Assembly (NCBI RefSeq): GCF_900465055.1
Contig: NZ_LS483250.1
Coordinates: forward strand, 3,782,001-3,846,000
DNA: 64,000 bases
Source: Moritella yayanosii
Lineage (GTDB): Bacteria > Pseudomonadota > Gammaproteobacteria > Enterobacterales > Moritellaceae
Direction of reading: 5' to 3'
The translations under genes were made by a program, and so were the position numbers. The notes under the pieces were generated by a model. The model was given only the letters and a program-made list of their open reading frames with translations, had not been told where the DNA came from and ran no database searches. Shown here one piece after another: positions 1 through 7,563 of this stretch (positions are counted from its first letter, which is position 1; each line of letters begins with the position of its first letter).

Positions 1-1
1 T

Positions 2-679
2 AAATTGAATCTAGAAGAGCGAACTCTGATCCCATACTTAGAGCAGAACCGGATCCAATATATTGATGAACAGTATGGTATCGGTTTTGGACATAATAAT
101 AATGTTGTATATTCATATTGTAAAAAAACTCTAGATATGAATGAACATGATTTTTTCATTGTCTTTAATCCTGATCTTATTTCTGATCTACAGCAGATTG
201 ATAAGTTAGTTCACTACATGTCAAAAAATGAAGTGAAAATGGCTAGTGTTAACTTATTTAAAGATGAGAAGTTTATCTTACCAGATAACTCTATCCGTAA
301 TTTCCCTAGTCTTTCACAATTTATTAAATCATTTGTTGGACTTGGTAACTCAGCTATTATCGATAAGGGCACTGTAACTAATCCGATTCAAGTTGATTGG
401 GCTGCGGGGTCTTTCTTAGCTTTTAAAGCATCTCATTACAGTCTTTTGAAAGGGTTTGATGAGGGATATTTTATGTATTGTGAAGATATTGATATTTGCT
501 ATAGAAGTTCACTGTTGGGTGAACCAATAATATTTCACCCTGAAATTAAAATGCAGCACTTAGCTGAACATGCAAATAGATCTATATTTTCTAAACATTT
601 TTATTGGCATGTGAGCAGTGTTATTCGTTTTTTAATGACTAAAGTAAAATTAACTAATTCAAAAAGCTCGATTGATTAA
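2..679 (+). CDS. Family 2 glycosyltransferase, 5' end outside the window
   Basis: This is the C-terminal part of a GT-A fold glycosyltransferase of the rhamnosyltransferase (WbbL/RfbF-like) type, which adds a sugar to a lipid-linked glycan on the cytoplasmic side of the membrane. The frame is open to the first base of the window, so the first in-frame TTG at base 5 is probably internal and the N-terminus is missing. Visible landmarks are GFGHNNN, FNPD (place of the metal-binding acidic motif) and the late acceptor-site motif YFMYCEDIDICYR, typical of this subfamily. The last 21 bases overlap the convergent DUF218 gene. The specific donor and acceptor sugars cannot be told. Confidence 0.8.
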   Translation, partial: KLNLEERTLIPYLEQNRIQYIDEQYGIGFGHNNNVVYSYCKKTLDMNEHDFFIVFNPDLISDLQQIDKLVHYMSKNEVKMASVNLFKDEKFILPDNSIRNFPSLSQFIKSFVGLGNSAIIDKGTVTNPIQVDWAAGSFLAFKASHYSLLKGFDEGYFMYCEDIDICYRSSLLGEPIIFHPEIKMQHLAEHANRSIFSKHFYWHVSSVIRFLMTKVKLTNSKSSID

Positions 680-1177
680 ATTTTCTATATTGTAGAATAA
701 TAATTTTATTATGCACCATAAAGTCGCAGGTGTCTCTTTGAGGTGATAGTAGCACCATACCCATTTGTTTATGTTACCCCTACCTTCATCTTGAGACATT
801 CCTATTACTGATTTACCAAATACTCTGAAGAGTAGAATAGCTCTAGTTAAATGATAAGAATCACTAACTAAAATGGCACTATTCCATTTATGTGTATTCA
901 TTATATCTACAGAGTTTACTGCATTTTCAAATGTGTTAAGTGATAATTCATCCGTTATAATACTATTTTCAGGGACTCCATATTCGACTGCAATTGACTT
1001 CATGACTTTTGCTTCCGATGTGAGTGATTGAGCTATACCTCCAGCCATAATGATATGTTTTGCATAACCTAAATTGTATAGACTCACTGATTTTATAACT
1101 CTGTTGTATAGTTGTTGGGTTGGCCTTCCCGAAGGCATTATCTTTGCGCCTAGAACGATAATTACATCTGCATTCAT
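659..1177 (-). CDS. DUF218 / YdcF-SanA-ElyC family protein
   Basis: A 172-residue protein of the DUF218 superfamily, recognised from the opening ADVIIVLGAKIMPSGRP, the AGGIAQSLTSEA segment and VSDSYHLTRA. Members such as SanA, ElyC and YdcF are linked to envelope integrity and to lipid-carrier or peptidoglycan metabolism, but their chemistry is poorly known. It has no clear signal peptide or membrane anchor, unlike ElyC, so it looks like a soluble stand-alone domain as in YdcF. It converges on and slightly overlaps the glycosyltransferase gene. Its place in a polysaccharide region suggests an envelope-glycan role, which is inference. Confidence 0.75.
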   Translation of the reverse strand: MNADVIIVLGAKIMPSGRPTQQLYNRVIKSVSLYNLGYAKHIIMAGGIAQSLTSEAKVMKSIAVEYGVPENSIITDELSLNTFENAVNSVDIMNTHKWNSAILVSDSYHLTRAILLFRVFGKSVIGMSQDEGRGNINKWVWCYYHLKETPATLWCIIKLLFYNIENLINRAF

Positions 1178-1605
1178 TATTTAATCTGCGTTAAAGCTTA
1201 ATTATAATACACTCTATTGAAGTATGGCTACAAAGTGATAAATAAGTAGCTAGACACTTATTTTTATAAAATTAATCTCGCTACGGCTTTCCTTTGAATT
1301 CCAATCGTCATTGTTTTTAGATCTATTTCTAATAGTAACTTAATTTCAATGCTTTAATTTTTAACTGAGACATTTTGTGTTCTGCGAACTGTCTCAAATT
1401 TGTAATATTTTATTTTAAATAAAAAGATTACAATTCAATAATAGGTCAATGCCATGATGATAAATGTCTATTTCCTGCGGCAGGTTACGGTACGCGTTTC
1501 CTTCCTGTAACTATATCTGTGTCCACTCATTAATACTTTCATTCAGGTATATTGCTATATCAAGTATGCCTACTAAATTTCGAATTAATCAAGGTTATAA
1601 AAAAC
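1178..1605. other. Non-coding stretch before wecA with a short inverted repeat
   Basis: This AT-rich gap of about 430 bases lies between two divergent genes. I see an inverted repeat TGAGACA (1366-1372) / TGTCTCA (1390-1396) and the galU relic listed separately. I found no ops/JUMPstart element (GGCGGTAGC) that would mark an antiterminated O-antigen operon. An open frame at 1464-1667 has no family resemblance and overlaps the wecA start, so I did not call it. Confidence 0.5.
1462..1512 (+). pseudogene. Relic of the N-terminus of a galU-type nucleotidylyltransferase
   Basis: Bases 1462-1512 read KCLFPAAGYGTRFLPVT, the signature nucleotide-binding start of UTP-glucose-1-phosphate uridylyltransferases of the PAAGYGTRFLP subtype. 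The similarity stops abruptly after the threonine codon; the KxxPKEMLP that should follow is absent, and there is no in-frame ATG just upstream. It differs in sequence from the intact galU at 22485 ([15 protein letters not shown]), so it is not a simple copy of that gene. It is best read as the stub left when a former galU at this border of the polysaccharide region was removed. Confidence 0.6.
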
Positions 1606-2691
1606 ATGTTCATCGAACTCGGTTTTGTTTTCTTTTTTTCTTTAGCTACATTATTCATGATGCGTAAAATAGCCAAAGAAATAGGTTTAGTTGATAAGCC
1701 CAATGAACGAAAACACCACAATGGTGCGGTCCCACTCGTCGGTGGTATTACTATCTGTATTTCCTTTATGTATTTTTTGTTTAATCATCCAGAATTGCTG
1801 CCCAACCACCGTTTATTCATGCTGTCAATTTTTATCCTTACCCTGGTTGGGGCATTAGATGATAAATTTGATCTGAGTTTTAAAATTCGCTTTGTTATAC
1901 AGGCTGGATTATCCGTTGCGATGATGTTTGTGGCCGATATTCAGTTGCATACCTTAGGTAACATGCTGGGCTTTGGTGATATTGATCTTGGTGTCGCGGG
2001 TTATCTTGTCACTGTCATCGCGGTTGTCGGGGCGATTAATGCTTTTAATATGGTCGATGGTATTGACGGTCTGCTGGGTGGATTATCTATGGTCACCCTG
2101 GGTGGCTTAGGTTTTGTGCTTAGCATTGGCGGACAAAGCAATCTGGCTTATTTATGCCTGGTGCTTATTGTCATTATTCTACCTTATGTCCTGTTCAACT
2201 TAGGTTTGTTAGGCCGTGAACGTAAAGTATTTATGGGTGACGCGGGTAGTATGTTGATTGGCTTTACCGTGATCTGGTTTCTATTACTGTCATCACAACA
2301 AGGTGACGCGCTATTACGTCCGGTCACGGCGCTGTGGCTAATTGCTGTACCGCTAATGGATATGGCTGCGATCATGATCCGTCGTATTCGCCGAGGTGAC
2401 TCACCCTTTAAACCCGATCGTGAACATCTACACCATATTTTCCAACGCTTGGGTCTGAACAACACCCAAATATTATGTGCTATCTGTGCTATTGCAATCG
2501 CCTACGCGGCGTTTGGTATCTATGCCGAGATCGTGGGTATACCTGAATACATCATGCTGGCGTTGTTCTTAGTATGCTTCTTTATCTACCAATTATTACT
2601 CTCTAAAGTTTGGGTGATCACAGCCAAATACCGTGCTTGGCGTAAAGCACAGCGTAACAATAATAATATTGATAAAAATTATGTTGATTGA
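1606..2691 (+). CDS. wecA: WecA-like undecaprenyl-phosphate GlcNAc-1-phosphate transferase
   Basis: A polytopic inner-membrane enzyme of the MraY/WecA (GT4) family that transfers GlcNAc-1-phosphate from UDP-GlcNAc to undecaprenyl phosphate, the first step of O-antigen or enterobacterial-common-antigen type glycans. Family motifs are present: LVDKPNERKHH near the N-terminus, LDDKFD at about residue 84, NAFNMVDGIDG at 145-155 (catalytic Asp), and the cytoplasmic DREHLHHIF loop specific for WecA types. I start it at the ATG at 1606, giving 361 residues; the longer frame from a TTG at 1552 would add an unlikely polar extension. galE follows after 34 bases. Another HexNAc-1-phosphate specificity is possible. 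Confidence 0.88.
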   Translation: MFIELGFVFFFSLATLFMMRKIAKEIGLVDKPNERKHHNGAVPLVGGITICISFMYFLFNHPELLPNHRLFMLSIFILTLVGALDDKFDLSFKIRFVIQAGLSVAMMFVADIQLHTLGNMLGFGDIDLGVAGYLVTVIAVVGAINAFNMVDGIDGLLGGLSMVTLGGLGFVLSIGGQSNLAYLCLVLIVIILPYVLFNLGLLGRERKVFMGDAGSMLIGFTVIWFLLLSSQQGDALLRPVTALWLIAVPLMDMAAIMIRRIRRGDSPFKPDREHLHHIFQRLGLNNTQILCAICAIAIAYAAFGIYAEIVGIPEYIMLALFLVCFFIYQLLLSKVWVITAKYRAWRKAQRNNNNIDKNYVD

Positions 2692-2725
2692 CGTATCGGA
2701 TTAAAATACATTACAGGAAAGTATT

Positions 2726-3739
2726 ATGGCAATTTTAGTCACCGGCGGCGCCGGTTATATCGGCAGCCACACCGTATTGGAATTATTAAACAGCAATCAA
2801 GACGTGGTGGTGATTGATAATCTGTGTAATTCAAGTGAAGAATCATTAAGCCGTGTTAAAACGATCACCGGTAAAGCGGTTAAGTTCTACTGTGGTGATG
2901 TGCTGGATAGTGAAGTATTAACCCGTATTTTTACCGAACATGATATTAACGCGGTGATCCACTTTGCCGGTTTAAAAGCGGTTGGAGAGTCGAATCAGAT
3001 CCCATTAACTTATTACCGTAATAACATTGCGGCGACAATTAATATTTTAGAAGTGATGAGCGCGCACAATGTGAAGAACTTTGTATTTAGTTCGTCTGCG
3101 ACTGTGTATGGCGATCCGGCGTCGGTGCCAATTGATGAAAGTTTCCCAACCTCGGCCACTAACCCTTATGGTCGTTCTAAGTTAATGGTCGAAGAAATAC
3201 TCGCCGACTTGTATAAGTCTGACAACAGCTGGAACATTGCCCGGTTACGTTACTTCAACCCAGTGGGTGCACACGACAGTGGCCTGATTGGTGAAGATCC
3301 CAATGATATCCCTAACAACTTAATGCCATATATCTCGCAAGTGGCGGTGGGTAAACTTAAAACTTTAAGCGTATTTGGTGATGACTATGCTACCGTGGAT
3401 GGCACCGGCGTACGTGATTACATTCACGTGGTTGATCTAGCTGTAGGGCATTTAAAAGCGCTAGACAAGCTAATGACTAATCCCGGGTTGGTGACGTATA
3501 ACTTAGGCACAGGCCAAGGTTATAGCGTATTACAGATGGTGAAAGCCTTTGAACAAGCATCGGGTAAAACCATCGCTTATCAAATATCACCACGCCGTGC
3601 AGGTGATATTGCCCAGTGTTATGCCGCTACCGATCTGGCCGAGCGCGAGTTAGGCTGGAAAGCACAGCGCAGTATTAGCGATATGACCGCTGATGCCTGG
3701 CGTTGGCAAGCAAATAACCCCGATGGTTATAAGCTATAA
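2726..3739 (+). CDS. galE: UDP-glucose 4-epimerase, copy 1
   Basis: Cytosolic NAD-dependent short-chain dehydrogenase-type enzyme that interconverts UDP-glucose and UDP-galactose, supplying galactose for surface glycans. The 337 residues match the normal GalE length: Rossmann motif GGAGYIGS at the start, SSATVYG with the catalytic Ser/Thr, and YGRSK with the catalytic Tyr and Lys. The ribosome site is ACAGGAAAG. A second copy lies at 5689-6705. The first 250 bases or so carry scattered differences, while bases 2984-3694 are identical by eye to the other copy, a pattern that suggests gene conversion or a recent partial duplication. Confidence 0.93.
   Translation: MAILVTGGAGYIGSHTVLELLNSNQDVVVIDNLCNSSEESLSRVKTITGKAVKFYCGDVLDSEVLTRIFTEHDINAVIHFAGLKAVGESNQIPLTYYRNNIAATINILEVMSAHNVKNFVFSSSATVYGDPASVPIDESFPTSATNPYGRSKLMVEEILADLYKSDNSWNIARLRYFNPVGAHDSGLIGEDPNDIPNNLMPYISQVAVGKLKTLSVFGDDYATVDGTGVRDYIHVVDLAVGHLKALDKLMTNPGLVTYNLGTGQGYSVLQMVKAFEQASGKTIAYQISPRRAGDIAQCYAATDLAERELGWKAQRSISDMTADAWRWQANNPDGYKL
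2984..3694 (+). repeat. Long direct repeat, left copy (inside galE 1)
   Basis: A run of 711 bases with no difference visible by eye from 5947-6657 (constant offset 2963). The first differing bases on either side are at 2983 (T versus C) and 3695 (G versus A). The two copies flank the HipBA module in direct orientation, so homologous recombination between them would delete about 2.96 kb including hipB and hipA and leave a single galE. Confidence 0.85.
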
Positions 3740-3812
3740 ACCGTAAGCTCTAAATAGCCAGCAGCTAATGCCATTGGTAGGACTTTATGTTGTGCGAGTA
3801 ATGTAATACCAA

Positions 3813-4036
3813 TCACGACTGATATTTTTTTGTTTTGAGTAGATGTTCAATAATTTCGTGATCGATGTTGAGATAATCATGAACCAGCGCATTGCGCATG
3901 ATACGCACTTGTTGGGGCTACTTGGTAAATTTGCTTGCACCAGTGCTTGCGCCAAAAGATGATATTTGTAACCTAATTCTTGATGATCGTGTGCAGCTAT
4001 GTAGCCTAGTCTGGTTATTATCCTTCTAATTGACAA
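3813..4036 (-). pseudogene. Frameshifted fragment of a HepT-like HEPN toxin
   Basis: Read from 4036 downward, one frame gives LGYKYHLLAQALVQANLPS and then loses sense. A second frame picks up with QVRIMRNALVHDYLNIDHE and ends at a stop at 3813-3815. RNALVHDY matches the Rx4HxY catalytic motif of HepT/DUF86 HEPN ribonucleases, and YLNID after it is usual in this subfamily. The gene is therefore a C-terminal fragment broken by a frameshift near 3910-3920, with the first half of the protein missing. It lies opposite to its neighbours, between galE copy 1 and hipB. An MntA/HepT pair missing exactly this part lies 3.4 kb away. Confidence 0.6.
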
Positions 4037-4053
4037 GTATGCACTGTATTTGT

Positions 4054-4125
4054 TTACTATATAGTAATATCCATGTTTGTATCTCCAATTGTTTGCTATA
4101 TACTAAACCCTAGGTTTGTATATAG
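4054..4125 (+). promoter_or_regulatory. Two palindromic operators upstream of hipBA
   Basis: Two related symmetric sites precede hipB. The first, 4054-4067, is a perfect 14-base palindrome TTACTATATAGTAA. The second, 4096-4125, has arms CTATATAC and GTATATAG around a CCTAGG-centred core. The shared TATATAG half-sites fit cooperative binding by the HipB repressor and autoregulation of the operon, as known for HipB in Escherichia coli. The assignment to HipB is inference; the symmetry is seen directly. Confidence 0.6.
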
Positions 4126-4147
4126 TAATACTGATGGATAGATTGTA

Positions 4148-4402
4148 ATGAGCCGAAGAAAGAACAATGGCAGTAAAATTGCGTTAGCAAGAAAAGAGCT
4201 TAATTTAACGCAGAAACAGCTGGCTGCAACAACTGGTATTAATAAATCGACACTCTCGCAAATTGAAAATGGTAAGTTTAGTGGTTCTTTGGATATTTTA
4301 GAGCGCTACCTTGATGCGCTTGATTTACAATTAACGGTAGAGCCTAAAAAACGTCAATTACCGGACTGGGATGAACTTGATACTTTGTTTGGGGATGAAT
4401 AA
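4148..4402 (+). CDS. hipB: HipB-like antitoxin, XRE-family repressor
   Basis: An 84-residue helix-turn-helix protein. Residues 10-60 form an XRE/Cro fold: ARKELNLTQKQLAATTGI then NKSTLSQIENGKFSG, the expected recognition region. The C-terminal tail LPDWDELDTLFGDE is typical of HipB-type proteins that cap the toxin. It should bind its own promoter (palindromes at 4054-4125) and neutralise HipA. Its stop TAA shares one base with the ATG of hipA, so translation is probably coupled. The length is close to classical HipB. Confidence 0.85.
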   Translation: MSRRKNNGSKIALARKELNLTQKQLAATTGINKSTLSQIENGKFSGSLDILERYLDALDLQLTVEPKKRQLPDWDELDTLFGDE

Positions 4403-5613
4403 TGATCTTATCAAAATTACCGCCCAAAATAGAGCGCATCCACATTTATGCGAATAACATCGAACTTGGTCTATTAACCCAGGGTTCTATTCATCATTAT
4501 CAACCGATACAAACGCAACAACACGTATCTTTGACAATGACCAAACCGCATTTAGATGGCTACAAATCGGGTGCATTACACCCCATATTTCGTCAAAATT
4601 TACCTGAAGGTTTTAACCGTCGTTATATAGCGGAAAAACTGGCGCGTTATGCCAATGTCAATGATATGTATTTACTTGCTTTACAAGAAGCTAATGGTGT
4701 GGGCATGCTGACTTATAAAAGTGAGTTACAGTTACCACAAGTCGATGCTGTATCAATTGATGAGATTTTATCTTATTCAAGTCCAGAGCCCTTGTTCCCA
4801 AAGTTATTGAATCAATATTATTTACGCAATGCCTTGTCGGGTGTGCAGCCAAAAGTAAGTATTCCAAGAACAGATAGGACATTGCAGCAAAAAGATCTTA
4901 TCGTGAAATCATTTGATGAAGCATTTGATTTGTTAACGGTGAATGAATTTGTATGTATGCAAGCGGCAGAATATTGTGGACTAAATCCGCCAAGGACCTA
5001 TTTATCTGAAAATTTAGAAACCTTTGTCATTGAACGTTTCGATAAAGAGGATAATGCCTCGTTAGGTTATGAAGACTTTACAACACTACTGAAAAAGCCA
5101 AACAATCCGGACTCCAAATATACAGGTAGTTATGAAACCTTACTCAAAGCCACGCATTTATATACCGACAACTTAAATGAAGTAAAAAAGATGTATAAGT
5201 TAATCGTATTTAATTGTCTTATTGGTAATGGTGATGCTCATCTTAAAAACTTTGCATTGCAATATACCCCTGATATGAAAAAGGTGTTTGTCTCGCCGCC
5301 TTTTGATATTACCCATACGCTGATTTATGACACAATTGATAATAAAATGGCATTAAAATTAGCGGGCAGTAAAGTATTTCCAGATAAGGCGGAGTTGATT
5401 AAATTAGCTCAATGCGGTGACTTTAAAATGCGCGATGCAGAGCAGATTATTGATCATTTGGCTGCCGGTATTTTGGATTATTTAACCAAGAGTAATGAAA
5501 TTAAATTATTTGTTGGATTACGTCAATCTATTGAGGTGTCAGTTGCTAAAGTCATGTCGGTTAGTTTTACCAGAGGTACATACCGACATGATAAAAAACG
5601 TAAATTTACTTAA
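4402..5613 (+). CDS. hipA: HipA-like serine/threonine kinase toxin
   Basis: A 403-residue protein of the HipA kinase family; the E. coli protein phosphorylates glutamyl-tRNA synthetase and causes growth arrest and persistence. The usual order is present: N-terminal subdomain with FRQNLPEGFNRR (about 63-74), the regulatory serine loop LSGVQPK (145-151), VIERFDK (209-215), the catalytic loop NGDAHLKN (276-283) and the metal-binding FDIT (301-304). All key residues look intact, so the toxin is probably functional. It is full length, not split as in the three-gene HipBST systems. It lies between two direct copies of galE, an unstable position. The actual target is unknown. Confidence 0.87.
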   Translation: MILSKLPPKIERIHIYANNIELGLLTQGSIHHYQPIQTQQHVSLTMTKPHLDGYKSGALHPIFRQNLPEGFNRRYIAEKLARYANVNDMYLLALQEANGVGMLTYKSELQLPQVDAVSIDEILSYSSPEPLFPKLLNQYYLRNALSGVQPKVSIPRTDRTLQQKDLIVKSFDEAFDLLTVNEFVCMQAAEYCGLNPPRTYLSENLETFVIERFDKEDNASLGYEDFTTLLKKPNNPDSKYTGSYETLLKATHLYTDNLNEVKKMYKLIVFNCLIGNGDAHLKNFALQYTPDMKKVFVSPPFDITHTLIYDTIDNKMALKLAGSKVFPDKAELIKLAQCGDFKMRDAEQIIDHLAAGILDYLTKSNEIKLFVGLRQSIEVSVAKVMSVSFTRGTYRHDKKRKFT

Positions 5614-5688
5614 GGAAGACAGTATTTAGATAACTAAACCGTGCTCTTTTACTCTAAATCAAACTTATTAATCTACAGGGAAATTTAC

Positions 5689-6705
5689 ATGACAATTTTA
5701 GTCACAGGTGGTGCGGGTTATATCGGCAGCCACACCGTATTGGAATTATTGAACAGCAATCAAGACGTGGTTGTGGTTGATAACTTGTGTAATTCAAGTG
5801 AAGAATCATTAACTCGCGTTAAATCAATCACCGGTAAAGCGGTTAAGTTCTACTGTGGTGATGTGCTGGATAGTGAAGTATTAACCCGTATTTTTACCGA
5901 GCATGATATTAGCGCGGTGATCCACTTTGCCGGTTTAAAAGCGGTCGGAGAGTCGAATCAGATCCCATTAACTTATTACCGTAATAACATTGCGGCGACA
6001 ATTAATATTTTAGAAGTGATGAGCGCGCACAATGTGAAGAACTTTGTATTTAGTTCGTCTGCGACTGTGTATGGCGATCCGGCGTCGGTGCCAATTGATG
6101 AAAGTTTCCCAACCTCGGCCACTAACCCTTATGGTCGTTCTAAGTTAATGGTCGAAGAAATACTCGCCGACTTGTATAAGTCTGACAACAGCTGGAACAT
6201 TGCCCGGTTACGTTACTTCAACCCAGTGGGTGCACACGACAGTGGCCTGATTGGTGAAGATCCCAATGATATCCCTAACAACTTAATGCCATATATCTCG
6301 CAAGTGGCGGTGGGTAAACTTAAAACTTTAAGCGTATTTGGTGATGACTATGCTACCGTGGATGGCACCGGCGTACGTGATTACATTCACGTGGTTGATC
6401 TAGCTGTAGGGCATTTAAAAGCGCTAGACAAGCTAATGACTAATCCCGGGTTGGTGACGTATAACTTAGGCACAGGCCAAGGTTATAGCGTATTACAGAT
6501 GGTGAAAGCCTTTGAACAAGCATCGGGTAAAACCATCGCTTATCAAATATCACCACGCCGTGCAGGTGATATTGCCCAGTGTTATGCCGCTACCGATCTG
6601 GCCGAGCGCGAGTTAGGCTGGAAAGCACAGCGCAGTATTAGCGATATGACCGCTGATACCTGGCGTTGGCAAGCAAATAACCCAGATGGTTATACGGTTA
6701 AATAG
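5689..6705 (+). CDS. galE: UDP-glucose 4-epimerase, copy 2
   Basis: Second intact GalE (338 residues) with the same Rossmann [15 protein letters not shown] and YGRSK motifs as copy 1. I start at the ATG at 5689, preceded by ACAGGGAAA, rather than at the GTG at 5641 that opens the frame. It differs from copy 1 mainly in the first 250 bases and the last few codons (ends YTVK rather than YKL). Being intact, both could be expressed; which is ancestral cannot be decided here. It follows hipA by 75 bases and precedes the MntA/HepT pair. Confidence 0.92.
   Translation: MTILVTGGAGYIGSHTVLELLNSNQDVVVVDNLCNSSEESLTRVKSITGKAVKFYCGDVLDSEVLTRIFTEHDISAVIHFAGLKAVGESNQIPLTYYRNNIAATINILEVMSAHNVKNFVFSSSATVYGDPASVPIDESFPTSATNPYGRSKLMVEEILADLYKSDNSWNIARLRYFNPVGAHDSGLIGEDPNDIPNNLMPYISQVAVGKLKTLSVFGDDYATVDGTGVRDYIHVVDLAVGHLKALDKLMTNPGLVTYNLGTGQGYSVLQMVKAFEQASGKTIAYQISPRRAGDIAQCYAATDLAERELGWKAQRSISDMTADTWRWQANNPDGYTVK
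5947..6657 (+). repeat. Long direct repeat, right copy (inside galE 2)
   Basis: Partner of 2984-3694, identical by eye over 711 bases and in the same orientation. Differences resume at 5946 upstream and 6658 downstream. The sharp edges inside otherwise diverged galE genes point to gene conversion or unequal exchange rather than to a whole-unit duplication. Confidence 0.85.
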
Positions 6706-6843
6706 TGACATGGCTAAGCTTAGTAATGTCGTTTATTAAGCTTAACTTGTAGTTAATTGACTATGTCAGTCGATGCGAAATAGGCATTATGTGTTAATAT
6801 TCGAACTATTAAGTAATAGGCTGGGTTGTGAAGGTGTAATGGT

Positions 6844-7239
6844 ATGGTTTTTGATCAGATGATAGAAAACATAGTGAGTTTAGCCGCTAAAAATGATGAT
6901 ATTGATGCATTATGGCTCTATGGTTCTCGTGCGCAAGATCGCGAGGTTGCATCAAGTGATTATGATCTTGCTGTCGCTTTCAAAAACTTTAATCTGTCAC
7001 CGATGAATAAATTGCTAAGACCGAATGAGCTTGCCATTGACTGGGCTGATGATTTGGCTGTAAATACCGAACTTATTAGTATTGTTGATATAAATACCGT
7101 GCCTATCTATTTGGCTTTTAATATTGTCGAGTACGGAAAGGTTATTTATTCTTCAGACACCGGCCGAGAGTTCAAAGAACAAGATCGTATTTACAGTCGT
7201 TATGAATTTGATGTAAAAGAGAGTGAAAATAATGAGTAA
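6844..7239 (+). CDS. mntA: MntA-like minimal nucleotidyltransferase antitoxin
   Basis: A 131-residue protein with the signature of MNT-type nucleotidyltransferases: GS at residues 27-28, ten residues, then DYD (39-41), matching GSx10DxD. In characterised MntA/HepT systems this enzyme silences the HEPN ribonuclease HepT by adding AMP to a tyrosine of its Rx4HxY motif. AAGG lies nine bases before the ATG. Its end overlaps the start of the next gene by eight bases, as is usual for the pair. The catalytic residues look intact although the partner HepT lacks the tyrosine-bearing motif. Confidence 0.8.
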   Translation: MVFDQMIENIVSLAAKNDDIDALWLYGSRAQDREVASSDYDLAVAFKNFNLSPMNKLLRPNELAIDWADDLAVNTELISIVDINTVPIYLAFNIVEYGKVIYSSDTGREFKEQDRIYSRYEFDVKESENNE

Positions 7240-7495
7240 TAAAGGTCTGGCACTGTATTTAACTGAAGCAAAAAAACATCAACAACAATATGTAGCAGAA
7301 TTAGATGAACTTAAAGCAGACCTAGTTATAGATAACTTCCGAACTCGAGACTACCGTGCTTTAGAGCGTTTGTTACAAATCTATACTGAACTGTGTATCG
7401 GCCTATCGAAGCATTGGCTAAAGCTATACCAAAAAGGTTCTGCGACAGATGCAAAACCATACCTAAATCAGTATCACGACCTATTACTTTCTTGA
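7232..7495 (+). CDS. HepT-like HEPN protein, shortened at the C-terminus
   Basis: An 87-residue protein whose first part resembles the N-terminal helices of HepT/DUF86 proteins: FRTRDYRALERLLQIYTELCIGLSKHW is the usual ERxLQ..xEACIGxxKHW region (shown here in condensed form). Full HepT proteins run to about 130-145 residues and end with the catalytic Rx4HxY motif; this one stops at HDLLLS and the motif is absent. No downstream frame restores it. I start at the ATG at 7232 overlapping mntA. It may be a decayed toxin, or a shortened form kept as a binding partner. Confidence 0.65.
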   Translation: MSNKGLALYLTEAKKHQQQYVAELDELKADLVIDNFRTRDYRALERLLQIYTELCIGLSKHWLKLYQKGSATDAKPYLNQYHDLLLS

Positions 7496-7563
7496 GTTAA
7501 GCATTTTAAACTAACGGTTATATTGATCGTTTAACTTATATTATGCTTCCAAGGACGGAAATA

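Noticed and set aside
1178-1605. JUMPstart/ops element for polysaccharide operon antitermination
   Set aside because: No GGCGGTAGC-like motif was found in the gap.
1464-1667. Open frame of 67 codons before wecA
   Set aside because: It overlaps the wecA start, has no ribosome site and reads the galU relic in a different frame.
5641-5688. N-terminal extension of the second galE
   Set aside because: The extra 16 residues are absent from copy 1, and a good ribosome site lies just before the ATG at 5689.
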